This document shows positions 1 through 12,569 of a stretch of DNA of 64,000 nucleotides, in pieces. Under the pieces are notes generated by a model. The model was not told the DNA's origin. It did no database searches and worked only from the letters and a program-made list of their open reading frames with translations. Made by a program: the position numbers and the translations under genes. Source of the stretch: Ulota crispa (Eukaryota > Streptophyta > Bryopsida > Orthotrichales > Orthotrichaceae); contig OY987249.1 in NCBI GenBank assembly GCA_963920765.1, forward strand, positions 3,195,230 through 3,259,229. Direction: 5' to 3'. How positions within the stretch are numbered: the stretch's first letter is position 1; every line of letters starts with the position of its first letter.

Positions 1-888
1 TGTAAATGTCTGGTAGTCTTGATTGTCTTGCATGTCCCACGTGATTATGCATGGGATCTAACGGCTCTAGTCAAAAGATGGATTTGTACGATGTAGTGAC
101 TTCATCTACGTTTGATGATTTCATCCGAGTCCTTTAATTTCATCTTCGTCTGCAGATTGATTTCATCTAGCTGTGAGTTTGCTTTTTTTGCTTTTTCTCA
201 TTAGTTCCATTCCATGCATGATGCAACCTACGAGCAGGTAAACACCTGGTAAGGGCTGGCTGATACATCGGGTCACTCTTCTATGACTGCACGGTCGTCG
301 TTTGCAATAGATGGTCAGCTAATATGAGCGACTTTCATCCACTTGTTGGCAATTACTTCTATGAGTTCTATCCAACTAATATGAGCGGTTTCCATCCATT
401 TGTTGGCAATTTCACCTATCCAACTAGTACGAGCGACTTTCATCCAATTGTTGGCAATTACAACTATCCAAGATGACTTCTTCTATGGATTGCTGGTTTT
501 TGGTCCGGATCCTCACCTCGTCATGGATAGTTCTCTGCTATTTTTGTTCAATTTTAATGCGACGCAGATCCTTGAATGCATGTAGACAAGGAAAAAGTGG
601 ACGTCCTCATCCACGCAAGTACGTTCATCCACAAAATTGGCTAGCAACTTCATCCAAATTTTGGCACGTCTGGTGTTGGTATGAGAGCAATTTTAGTAAC
701 TTCAACCACGCAAAGGATGGCGATGTGGCGTGGCTACACTGAATATTGCGTTTAGGTTGTCCCACACTAATTCTTTGACATGTTATGCTATATAAATATT
801 TATTGTAGATATAGTACTTTTCATCAGTAATTTTTGCAATAAACTTTTTTTTAAAGGCCTTGTTAAAAAAAAAAAGCTAGGAACAAAA
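1..888. other. Gene-free AT-rich stretch
   Basis: No convincing coding region. Short open frames at 400-742 show no recognisable domain and overlap each other. The only structure seen is the short tandem repeat at 319-471. Confidence 0.5.
319..471 (+). repeat. Three-copy short tandem repeat
   Basis: Three consecutive copies of a unit beginning CTAATATGAGCG and containing TTTGTTGGCAATT or close variants start near 319, 376 and 424. The spacing is 57 then 48 bp because the first copy has a 9-bp insertion. The copies are diverged, so this is an old minisatellite. Confidence 0.7.
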
Positions 889-914
889 TTATATATATAT
901 ATATATATATATAT
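889..914. repeat. AT dinucleotide microsatellite
   Basis: A simple (AT)n run directly to the left of the first inverted-repeat element. Confidence 0.9.
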
Positions 915-916
915 GC

Positions 917-1678
<762 letters not shown>

Positions 1679-1694
1679 ATATATATACATATGT

Positions 1695-1763
<69 letters not shown>

Positions 1764-1906
1764 CATATATACATATATATACATATATATACATGTATAT
1801 ACATATATATACATGTATATACATATATATACATGTATATACATATATATACATGTATATACATGTATATACATATATATACATATATATACATATAAAT
1901 GTTTAT
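1679..1906. repeat. TA / ACATATAT microsatellite between two TIR elements
   Basis: A TA dinucleotide tract followed by a higher-order repeat built from TATACATG and TATACATATA blocks. It fills the gap between the two copies of the TIR element. Confidence 0.9.
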
Positions 1907-1916
1907 GGATATGTAT

Positions 1917-2312
1917 AGGGAATTACTACAACGCATCCTAAATTGCTAATGAGACACCCCTTTTTAGCATGAAAATCTGATTTTTAAAATTGATTTTGTT
2001 TATTTTTTAATTTGGATCAAAAGATTTGTTTCACCTTTATCATTCCTAGGCTATACTAAATTAAAATTAAGTGTGCTTAAATTTCAAACTAAAAATATTG
2101 GGCTTTTAAGCAAAAATATATCAGTAAATAGTATTGGTGCAATAATATTTCAGTTTTTTTTTGTATTTGTCATGTTTTCTTTTAAGGAGGTGATAACGTT
2201 GTGATTGAATGGATGATGAACCACTTAATAAATCAAAAATAGCACTCAATTATCAAATTATTTGCTTAGAGGGGGTGTCCCATTAGTAATTTAGGGTGTC
2301 TTTTTAGTAATT

Positions 2313-2316
<4 letters not shown>
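1917..2316. mobile_element. Non-autonomous TIR element, copy 2
   Basis: Starts AGGGAATTACTACAACGCAT and ends TTTTTAGTAATTCCCT, a diverged version of the inverted repeats of copy 1. The internal sequence aligns with the sub-terminal regions of copy 1 but lacks the microsatellite expansion. No coding capacity. Flanked by TA-rich repeats on both sides. Confidence 0.7.
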
Positions 2317-2356
<40 letters not shown>

Positions 2357-2383
2357 TTATCTATATGTATATATATATACACA
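2317..2383. repeat. TA-rich microsatellite
   Basis: A TA dinucleotide run with a degenerate end (ATGTATTTATCTATATG), adjoining the right end of TIR copy 2. Confidence 0.85.
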
Positions 2384-4402
2384 TTGGCATTCACGTTGAA
2401 AATCATGTGAAATTCTAGAATCTAGAAAGTTGCATTTTCTCCAAGTAGTGAAATGATGAGGCATGAAATAACATTCCAAGGTAAGAATGCCATTAATTTG
2501 GGAAGAAATGCCCATTTTGTTAATAAACTAGGTTTAAGGTGATTACCTTAAATGGAAGTAGGTTTGAACTTTCAACAACATTTTTTTGGTACATGTGCTC
2601 TCACTTGAGAGGATGATTTTGCAAGGGACAAAATGTAAGTGGCTCAAGCCAAATCTGATACCTTTGACTCTGGCTTTTAATTGGTTTAAACTTTATAGAG
2701 AAACATTGGGTTTAAGGTGAAGTACAAATTGGGAATTTGGTTTTCCCAATTTAATAACTATGGTGTTTAAGGCAATTTAATTGTCGAAAATCCTAAATGC
2801 AAGATTTAGTATAATTTTCTCTTCTTGCCTTCTCTGTGTGGTAAGGTGGATTGTGGTTAGTGTTTTTTCTATTTTATGATAGAAATTCAAAACACAAATT
2901 AAATTTCCAAGAAAACTCGTAAGTCGTAATAGAAGAAATTTAAATTTATCGCATTTGTGTTTTGCAGTTTGATAAATGCATTGTGAGTGATTTTTTATAG
3001 TGTTTTATATATTTGAAAATGAAATGAAATCAATTAAGTCAAGTTTGTTACATGTATTTCTGCTTTTAAAAACTCACGATTGTGTTTTTCATTTGTTGTA
3101 CTTTTTGAAAGGATTATTTTATGTTATAATTTTGGCGCCTTTTAGTATAAAGTTCATTACTAGGCTTTGTAACTTTTCATAAAATTCACCTTTTTCTTTT
3201 CTTTTCTTTGTTTTAGTCTAGAGCTTCTACTTCTTTTCATTTTTTCTTTGGTGTATAAAAAAGCAACGTGTTGAAATTGCGATGCCATGAATAATTCTAA
3301 ATAAAACTCAGCAACAACCATACCCAGAAGGATCGCGCATCTAGTTTTTTTTCTAAGTACAAGCGTTAATTTCTCTTTAACACGATATTCATTAGATTGG
3401 GAAAAAAGGTAAATTTTGGGACTTCTAAAGGTTTAAGGTGATCACCTTAAACTAAGCTTTAACATTTTTTTGGTACATGTGCACTCACCTGAGTGGAGGA
3501 ATTTGTAAGGAAAAAATTCTTAGTGGCTCAAACTAAATCTGATACCTTCAAATCTAGTTTAAGGTGAGTTTTTTGGTTTCAAGTGAAATACAACTTGGGA
3601 ATTGCATTTTCCCAAACTAATGAATATCTTGTTCTTTGCACTAAATATGCTTTCCACTTTTTGTACTATGAACTTTTGGTTGTAACTTGTACGGCATGAC
3701 ACCAAAAACACATGGCCAATGGTAAATCAAAATTAGGAGATTTTGGTAAATGACATACACATAAAAAAAAATTTGGATTATAAAAGTTTTCATGAGAAAG
3801 ATGTATTATTGTGCATCAACGGACTCAATGTGTGAACAAGTGTTGCAACGAATAGTATCAAAGCCAATATTTAACTCAATTCTGGGCTTTTAATGTTTTT
3901 ATATCCTCAAAAGAGTATTTACAAAATCCTCTTCAAGTACATAGAATCCAGAAGTCTCAAATTTGATTTTTTTTCCAAATTAATGAATGCTGTATTAGAG
4001 GCATGGAGACGAGCATCTCCACTTGAAAACATTTGACTGGTGGGAAAGTGTAATACACATCAACAAGTGCTTCCGAGTTCCCAACCATGTTTTTGGTATA
4101 TTAACCAAACATCTTTTAAATTGATGAGTCAAAATGGGCATTGATGAAAAGAAAACATTGACTACCGGTATATGCAAGCACTTGAATTAACCAAGCACAT
4201 AATACATATTTTGGATAAAAGGAGAGTGGGAGTGTGATCTTATCTAATTGTTGCTTTTACAAAAGTTAACGCTTACCAAGTACAATGTATTACAGTAAAA
4301 GAGCAATTTTGTATTTGAACAAATGTTTTAGAGGTAAATGCAAATTGACAATGGGTGGATGTTTTGAGTATTTTATATAATAATACTTTTGGTTGAGCCA
4401 CA
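2384..4402. other. AT-rich gene-free stretch with a direct repeat pair
   Basis: No gene recognised. It contains two diverged direct copies of a roughly 210-240 bp sequence, near 2524-2760 and 3418-3625. Both include TTTAAGGTGAT, TTTTTTTGGTACATGTGC and a terminal TTTTCCCAA motif, so they look like members of a short dispersed repeat family. Confidence 0.5.
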
Positions 4403-5827
4403 TTAATTCCTGAGCGCCCTAGCGCCCCAAATCTGGCCTCTTTGATTTTTATTTGGGGTGCTGGAGGCGCAGATGGGCCTGTCTTGGCTGGGCAAGGGTA
4501 TCATTAGTACAAGCCGTGCTTCCTTTATGTCATGTTATGGAATCATTGCTTTTCTTGGTTGTATGCTCTGTCAAGTAGGGATTGATGGTTTGTAAAAGTG
4601 GCTTTCTAGGTGGCTTCATGGAAAGCATGAACCTAGCGCAACCGTCTGCAGCTGGTGCAAGACCATTGGTGACTGTCTAGTTGGAGCGGATGTAGAAGGG
4701 GTCTTGCGCTTTGATTGAACTCTTGCGTAATTTGTTTCTAGTTCAAGGAATTGTTGTTGAAGGATCTAAGGCAGGTCATTACGAGTCTCCTTCCATGTTG
4801 CTAGAGTTCCTTGGAGGGCACATTTTGCATTGGCTTTGTGGTGGCGCTTGCTATTCAGAAAATTTGTTGAACGCCTGTAGTGCATTAAGTTTTTGCAAGA
4901 GCCATCATCGTTTGGAGTGGCAATTGCGCATTTACTTTCTGCAAATGGATTTGGGGGACTTTGGAGGCGCCTCTAAGATAGCAAGTTTGTATTGTAGAGG
5001 GTGGGGTGCCATAACTGGCAATTCAGGCAATGAACCGCACAGCAGGCCGCAAAAGTCATGAGCGGCAATTCCTGAGCTTTATCAGCGGAGCTTCTCAAAA
5101 TTGAGGCGCTGCTGGAGGTGTGGGCTGTTTCCAAGCACCATATTGCACCAAACCACGTACAACAGCTGAAGCTTTGTTTGCAAGAGGGTTTTTTACTATC
5201 ATTGGTGGAACCAAAGAAAAATCACTATTGGCTTGCTGTGCCAAACAAAAATTCCTAGAGATATTTGTTTCAATGTCAGTGTTTTAGGATTTTGAGCATG
5301 ACAGAACAGATCTTTGAGAGGCACTCGGATGAGCTCTCGAATCAAGTGAACTACTTTTTGCATTTGAAGTGGTGGCCGACATTGAATTCCGCTATTTCAA
5401 GCAACAACAATGCAATGCCAAGATTTTAAAGGAGAAGACAAGGGTTCCTCTCCTGGAGGCAATTCACACTCCTCATTTGCAAGAATGGATAGAATCTACA
5501 TTGAGTTTCAACGCTCATTCTACATTCCGGTCTTCTTGACTCCGAGAATTCAGATGCGGAGGGATAAGAATTTGGGAGGTAGTTAAATTCTCCTCAACTG
5601 TAGGAATGACTAGGTTCCGGTTATAGAGATTCAGACTATGGAAGGAGGGATGTCTATGCTTGGGTTGGCGGGCAGAGATGTTGTTCGATGTAGAGGCATC
5701 TCGCTAGATGTGAACTTAAATGCAAATGTTCATTGTTTTGATTTGAATAAGATTTTACATGTGCATAGTGAGCACATTGAAGTGGCCAACGTTGTAGTTG
5801 TAAAAAAAGCAAGCACCTTTTTGCCGT
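4403..5827. other. Degenerate piggyBac-like end and gene-free stretch
   Basis: At 4403-4406 a TTAA is followed by TTCCTGAGCGCCC, close to the TTAA-CCCCTAAGCGCCC end of the complete element at 27.4 kb. This suggests an eroded left end of the same family; no matching right end was found. The rest is moderately GC-richer than its surroundings. A 116-codon open frame at 4711-5061 shows no family I recognise and is not called as a gene. Confidence 0.35.
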
Positions 5828-7962
5828 TGTCTTGATGGAAATTTCTCCATCATGTAGATACTTGTTATTTATTTAAATTTGTGTTGATTTCAATAAATCA
5901 ACAGTTGAGGCAATAAGGGTGGTCGAAATAAGGACCACAATTTGGTGACAACGCAATGGCCATAGATTCTAGTGCGTTGCGTTATTTTGTCACATGCACA
6001 GCTCAAAGAGGTAGGTAGCGGATTGGCTGGACCAATTTCCTCCCTCACTACCTGCCAAGCTATGGGCCGCCATCACCGCTCAATAAGTCTGATGGCATTC
6101 GAATCCGAACCGACGGGCGGCCAGAGACGACTACTTCTCCAGCCAACCGAATCCACGACTTGGCAATTGAAAACAAGCATTTGATGCTATTATATGCCCA
6201 TAAGGGCACGTGACCACTTTTCGGTGGTGTTTATTTTGTAATTTAATCATTTTTATATGTTTATCTAGATGTTTTAGAAAACTCATATATTTTGTCTTTG
6301 TTTGAATAAAAAATACTAAGGCTTTAGAAGTGAATGAAAAAAGTGTGAAAGAAAAAGAGGTTTGGCATCTATGGTGAGGTTAGGATAGAGAGAGACATGG
6401 GCTGATTTGCTCCACCTCCTTATCTTAAATAGGGTTGAAATTAAAGAAGAGAGATTATTTAGTCGTTGGAAGTTAGTGTATGAATATTGGCGGGAAAAAA
6501 GTAAAAATTCCGAAATTTTGATATAAGAGAATTTTTTGTACATACATGATTTTAAATTAAAATTTAGAAAAATTATTCTTTATGTGAATACCTTTTTGAA
6601 ATAAGTTTAAAAATTTGATTTGAAGTTGTGATGCAAAAGTTATGAATGTTTGAATTTTGAAGTCAAAAAACCAAACTATGAAGAAAGGCTGTGACTTCGA
6701 CAAGCTATAGCTTATAATTTGTATATTATTTTGCAATAAGATTTAGAGGAAGTGTTTATCTTAGTCTTAGCTTTCTAAAAAGATTTTAAACTTGAGATTT
6801 AAATTTTGGAGGAGAAAGTTATAGAGGTATGAAGAATTGGAAGTAGTTGCTTTTTAGTTATGAGAATGCCAAAACTTTGAAGAGCTACAATTTTTGGATA
6901 GTATAAAATTTTCTTTAAAAAATTTAATAGTAATATTTTATTGTTATAGTTTTCCAAATTGTTTTCAATCATTTCATTTGGAGTCTTATTAAAGAAGTTA
7001 TAGTATGTAGACATTGGGAATTTGAATGCTCTCTAAAAAATTGAGACCCACACTTTGATTGACTAGATACTTGAACAAAATTTTATTATAAAGTGAAAAT
7101 TTTAGGAATTGTAGCCAGTAGTATTGTCTTTTCAAATTGATATTATATTTTTATGGGTGATGTGTTGAACAAAAATTACAAAGGTTTATAGAGGCAATGT
7201 TTAGTTTGCAAGGAGGTAGAAGATCTTTTACTTTAAACCCGCATAACTTTTGAACAATAGCTTAGATTGAGTTGAAATTTAAAAGAATGTTAAAAGGTTA
7301 GAAGAGTTTTTTAAATTGCTATTATATTTAGCATTTGGATTTTTGAAGCATTTATGGCACTAGATAGAAAGTCGCATTCTTTCTATGACTTGTTATTTGT
7401 GATTTTTTCCTATTATTTATATTAAAATACGAAGACTTGAAAATTTGAAGATATGAAGACTTCAAGAGGAATATTTTGGATTTATTATTTATGTATATGT
7501 GAAATGTAATTCTATTATTCTTAGTCGGTTTAAAGACTTGTTTGTCAATTTATTTCCATTTTGTTTTGTAAACCTTGTTGCGGATACTTTAGATTAAATC
7601 AAATTTAACCCCATTTATTGTCGTGGTGACAAAGTGGGATTGATCATCCACATGGTCGAAACTTGGTCTGTTCTCACGATTTGGAGTTTTGGCCAGTAGA
7701 TTGTGAATTTGATTTTAGGATTCTGTCATACGGATGGTAATTTCTGTCTGTTGTCCCAATCTACCCGTCCCGTATCCAGTGGGCTCTTATTCCTAATTTA
7801 GCATTTATACCCCTAGAGCTAGCTACAAAATAGACCAACAGAAGACTGAAGACTGAAGATTTGAAAAGTAAAAATTAAGAGCAGAGACGATTTTAGTTAA
7901 CAACGCACAATCGCAGCAAAACATCATGCGTGTTTCCAAGGCGCGCTCCTCTCAATCCGACA
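5828..7962 (-). repeat. LTR-like unit, left arm of a 4.3-kb palindrome
   Basis: About 2.13 kb, the reverse complement of the unit at 7983-10132 along its full length, with scattered substitutions and small indels. On the minus strand it starts TGTCGGATTGAGAGG and ends TTGATGG...GACA type sequence, giving the TG...CA ends of a long terminal repeat. No PBS, polypurine tract or gag/pol is attached, so identity as a solo LTR is inferred from ends and size. Arm divergence shows that it is not a recent duplication or assembly echo. Confidence 0.65.
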
Positions 7963-7982
7963 CCGTCGGATTTAGGTAACGA

Positions 7983-10132
7983 TGTCGAGTTGAGAGGAGC
8001 GCGCCTTGGAAACACGCAGGATGTCTCGCTGCGATTCGTGCGCTATTGACTAAAATTTTCTTCGGTTTTGATTTTCACTCTTCAAATCTTCAGTCTTCAG
8101 TCTTCCGTTGACCTATCTTGTGGCTAGTTCTAAGGGTATAAAAGACAATGTAGGGATAAAAACCCACTAGATACGAGACGGGTAGATCAGAACAGCAGAC
8201 ACGAGCCGCCGTCCGTATGACGGGATCCTAAATTCAAATTCACGATCTGCTGGCCAAAACTTCAGATCGTGAGAACAGAGCAAGTCTCGACCATGTGGGT
8301 GATCAATCCTACTTTGACACTACGACAATAAATGGGGTTAAATTTGAATTAATCCAAACTACCCGCAACAAAGTTTACAAAACAAAATGGAAATGAATTG
8401 ATAAACAAACCTCCAAAACTGGCTAGGAATAACAAAGCCACATCCCACATACATAAATAATAAATCCAAAATATTCTTCTTGAAATCTTCATATCTTTAG
8501 ATATTCAAGTCTTCATGTCTTCAGGTCTTCATGTTTTAATAAAAACAATGGGAAAAATCACAAATAATAAATCCTAGAAAAGCTGCAACCTTCTATCTAG
8601 TGCTACAAATGGCTTAACAATCCAAATGCTAAGTATAATAACAATTTGAAAAGCTCTTCTAGCCTTCTAATATTCTTCTATATTTCAAGTCAATCTAAGC
8701 TGCTGTCCAAAAATTATGCGGGTTCAAAGTAGAGATTTTTTTCCTCCTTGCAAACTAACACTGCCTCTACAAACCTCTATAACTTTTATTCTACACATCA
8801 CCTATAGAAACGTGATATTAATTTGAAAAAATGATATCACTGGTTACAATTCATAAAATTTTCAATTCAAAATAAAACTCTGCTCGTAAGTTCTAGTCAA
8901 TTAAAGTGTGGGTCTCAATTTTTTAAAAAGCACCCAAAATCCCAACTTCTACACATTATAACTTCTTCAATAAGACTCCAAATGGAATGATTGAAAACAA
9001 TTTGAAAATTTATGATAACAAGCTATTATTCCTAAAATTTTGAGAAAAAAATTTCATACTGTCCAAAAGTTGTAGCTCTTCAAAGTTTTAGCCTTCTCAT
9101 TATAAAAGAGCAGCCACCTCCATCCTTCACACCTTCATAACTTTCTCCTCCAAGCTTCAAATTTCAAGTTTAAAGACTTTCTAAAAAGCCAAGACTGAGG
9201 TTAATACTTTTTTAAAATCTTATTGCAAAATGATATACAAATCATAAGTTATGGCTTGTCAAAGTCTCAGCCTTTCTTCATAGTTTGACTTTTTGCCTCC
9301 AAAATTCAAACACTCATTACTTTTGTATCACAACTCCAAATCAAATTTGCAAACTCATTTTTGGAAAGGTAATCATACAAGAAACAACTTTTTCAAATTT
9401 CAATTCAAAATTATGTATACACAAAAAATTCTCTCCCATCAAAATTTTCGGGATTTTTCCTTTCTTCCCACCAACATTCATATACTAACTTCCAACTACT
9501 AAGAAATCTCCCCTCCTTAATTTCGACTCTATCTAAGGTAGGAAGGTGGATACATTAGCCCATGCCCCTCTCTATTCTAACCCTACCATAGATGCCAAAT
9601 CCCTTTCCCTTTCACACCTTTCCCATTAACTTCTAAACCCTTAGTATTTTTATTCAAATAAAGGCAAAATATATGAGCCTTCCAAAACATCTAGATAAAC
9701 ATATAAAAATGATTAAATTACAAAATAAATACCATTGTAAAGTGGCCACGTGCCCTTGCGAGCATATAATAGCGTCAAACGCTTGTCTTCAGTCGCCAAA
9801 TTGTGGACTTGGTTGGCTGGAGAAGCGGTTGTCTTTGGCCGCCCGCCGATCCAGGTTTAAATTCCATTGGACTCGTCGAGCAATGATGGCGGCTCACGGC
9901 TTGGCAACTACTAAAGCAGGAAATTGGCTCAATCAATCTGCTACCTATTCCCCTTGAGCTGTGCATGTGACACGACGGCGCAGCGCATTGGAATCTATGG
10001 CCGCTGCACTATCACCAAATTGTGGTCCTTACCACAACCACCCTTTTTGCCACAATTGTTGATTTATTGAAATCAACACAAACATAAATAAATAACGAGT
10101 ATTTACATGATAGAGATATCTCCATCAAGCCA
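7983..10132 (+). repeat. LTR-like unit, right arm of a 4.3-kb palindrome
   Basis: About 2.15 kb. It starts TGTCGAGTTGAGAGG and ends CTCCATCAAGCCA. It pairs with 5828-7962 across a 20-bp spacer (7963-7982) and also aligns end to end with the single unit at 51536-53688. A GTATAAAAG sequence near 8135 could be a TATA box if this is an LTR. Near the 3' end is a short segment (about 9790-9960) with tRNA-like A- and B-box resemblance on the minus strand. Short open frames inside are not conserved between copies and are not genes. Confidence 0.65.
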
Positions 10133-12569
10133 ACGGAACCAGCTGTTTGCATGGATGTGGAGGACAGAATTTGCAAAGGTATGGGCCAAGTCGTAGTCGC
10201 CTTCAATTAGAAGCTTCCTTTGACCTCAACGCTTTTGTACCTGCTAACAATGACGCAAAGCATGTTGAGGATTCTAGCGATTGTGCTAGGCACTGGAGAG
10301 AGGTGGGCCACGGCAGAAGACACACTCAATTACTATTGCCACTATCAGATATAACGGAAGGGTAACTTTGAGGACCGGTGCAATGGCAAGGAAGGCCTCT
10401 AGGAACTGGCCAAAGACACAGACGCACTCAACTACAATTGCTACAATCAGATGTAATGGGAGGGCTAGTTTGAGAATCGGCGCAATTGCAAAGAAGGTCT
10501 CTAAGAATTGGCCGTGGACGCGAACGCACTTAGCTGTAATTACCACAATCAGATGTAACGGGAGGGCCAGCTCAAGGATTGACGCGACTGCAGAGAAAGT
10601 CTTGAGGAATTGGCTGTGGACAAGGACTGTTACAAGGTCGAGGTCAGATAACAAGTAAGACCGCATGGTTGCGGCTGAGTCCAATAGTAACCAAACCAGA
10701 CATGGAAATTCTTCCCGGATGGACTACGCCTGCCACTGAACTACTCCCAAGGTCTCCACATAATTTGAGAAGTTTGCCCAAGCGTCGAAAACATATTGCA
10801 ATAACCGCTGCCCCAATTGTTGAAGCTCTTGCAAATTGTACGCATCAAACCATGAGCTTCACATCAAATACTTTACCAATCTCAGCAGCCAGCCAATAAC
10901 GTCAACGCATGCGCCTTAGTGAGGAGAGATTAGCTTCCAAATATAGCTGTGATTGGAACTTCTTAGTTTTAGTTTTTGTATCACTCCATGTTTACATAAT
11001 TTCAAAATCAATATATCCCTCTGCATTCCACAATTTCTCATTTGCAATTGAATGGACAAGCATATGTGTATTTGTTGGATGTGCAATATCTCTTCTTGTA
11101 TAGATTTTTTTTTGGAAACTGTTGCATATGAGTGTCTTCCGCTGGTGAGTGTTTTCATGTCACGTTTGAGTCTATATGGGTGGACTGAGGTTGTCCAGAA
11201 TGAGGAGGTCCGATTTTTCAAGCTCATTGTACCATCTATATCTGATCATAGAGTGACCAAATACAATAAGAAACTGTGGATGCTACTATTTACTCGTTGC
11301 ATTCATGTTTGTTTACTTGCTGTCTTACTTGGTGCTACGCATGAAAGTAATCGGATTCATTTCTTCCAAATCCTTTATGCGGTCTCAAGTATTTTGCATT
11401 TCTTCTCAGAAACAAGTATGGGTCAGTGTCATGTCAGGATGGATGCAAAGAATAAATAAAGAGGTAGTATACTGCTTATTGAGTACAGTTTGGTATGGGA
11501 TATCCCAATACTCACTTTGTTTGGACTTCACCAAATTCTCTTTATATGTCGATGCCACAATGGGCGGGGTGAAGCCACGGTCCAATGTACTCGTATAAGG
11601 GTGACATGGCCATTTAGTTCAAAGCCAATTCCTCTTTGTGCCTACGCTATGGTTTACCGGTGCAGCATGTACGTCTATTCACCTTTGATTTAGCAATCCG
11701 TGAATGTCTAATTCAAGGTTACACAAAATTCTTAAGCCCAAGTTCTCATGTTACGTGATCTAGCTTGTATGTGCCCCTACGTGGCCATGTATGAGTTGTG
11801 CATGAAAGGGGATTGGTTCAATGCTAGAGTGAGAGGGCGGTAGTTATTGGTCAAAATTAGCGGGTTGTAATAGTAGAAATCGGCTCGCACATTCCACATT
11901 CTTTCCTTCCTTGAAAAAGTGCATGAATGCATGCTGGGACACATGGTCTTGTACTAGGTTTTCAGAGTCCTCTTACCATGTTGGGTCTCTGTCAAAATTA
12001 TGAACTATGCAACATCAATAAAATGTGCTGCAGCAACAGTCCTGCGGAACCTGCTGAAATTTGATCAACAATCGTGGCATGACTGGGTCTGTCACTATGC
12101 ACTGGGCCTAATTTTTATTGGTTCATCCATCCAGTGAATGTTGTCAGAATTGTAAACTAGGCAGCATCAGCAGGGAGCTCATAGCAACAATGTACTGTAA
12201 CAGCCGTCCCCCAGTACTTGCTGAAGTCTAATTGACGGTCTTGGCATGCTTGGTTCCGTGACTGTGCATTGGGTCTAATTTTAGCTGGTTCAGCCATTCA
12301 CTTTTGATTGCAGGGAACGCGTCAGGTAGATCCAATCAAGTCCTCCCCTTCCTTGTTTTGCTTGCTTTGTTGCTTGCAATCCGCATATGTATCACAAGAG
12401 TGGAAGAGTTTGATTTATGTACAAAGGCGTCTAGATTGTATGGGCACTGTTAGTGTGCGCTTCATCTAAGTTCCCAATGACTGAAGTGAATACAGACTTG
12501 GGGGCTTTCTTCAGCCGTAAAGTGGTGTACAAACAATTCTAGGTCTTTCTCTCGGTTAAACAAGTTGTA
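10133..12569. other. Gene-free stretch with two local tandem repeats
   Basis: No recognised gene. Besides the 102-bp repeats at 10323-10628 there is a diverged tandem duplication of about 155 bp at 11990-12310. Both of its halves contain a GTCA(A/G)AATT(A/G)T start, a TGGCATG(A/C) segment and a GGGYCTAATTTT segment. Open frames at 10909-11693 overlap one another and show no domain. Confidence 0.45.
10323..10628. repeat. 102-bp tandem repeat, three units
   Basis: Units begin at 10323, 10425 and 10527 with CACTCA or CACTTA, an exact 102-bp period. Because 102 is divisible by three, the repeats stay open on both strands: a basic 34-residue repeat on the plus strand (10368-10658) and a hydrophobic one on the minus strand (10286-10684). 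The copies differ by many substitutions but no length changes. Confidence 0.85.

Noticed and set aside
3851-3875. Retrotransposon primer-binding site (AGTATCAAAGCC)
   Set aside because: Weak resemblance to the tRNA-Met site and no LTR beside it.
10323-10628. CRISPR-like array
   Set aside because: Three 102-bp diverged tandem units with no repeat-spacer alternation, in a plant nuclear context.
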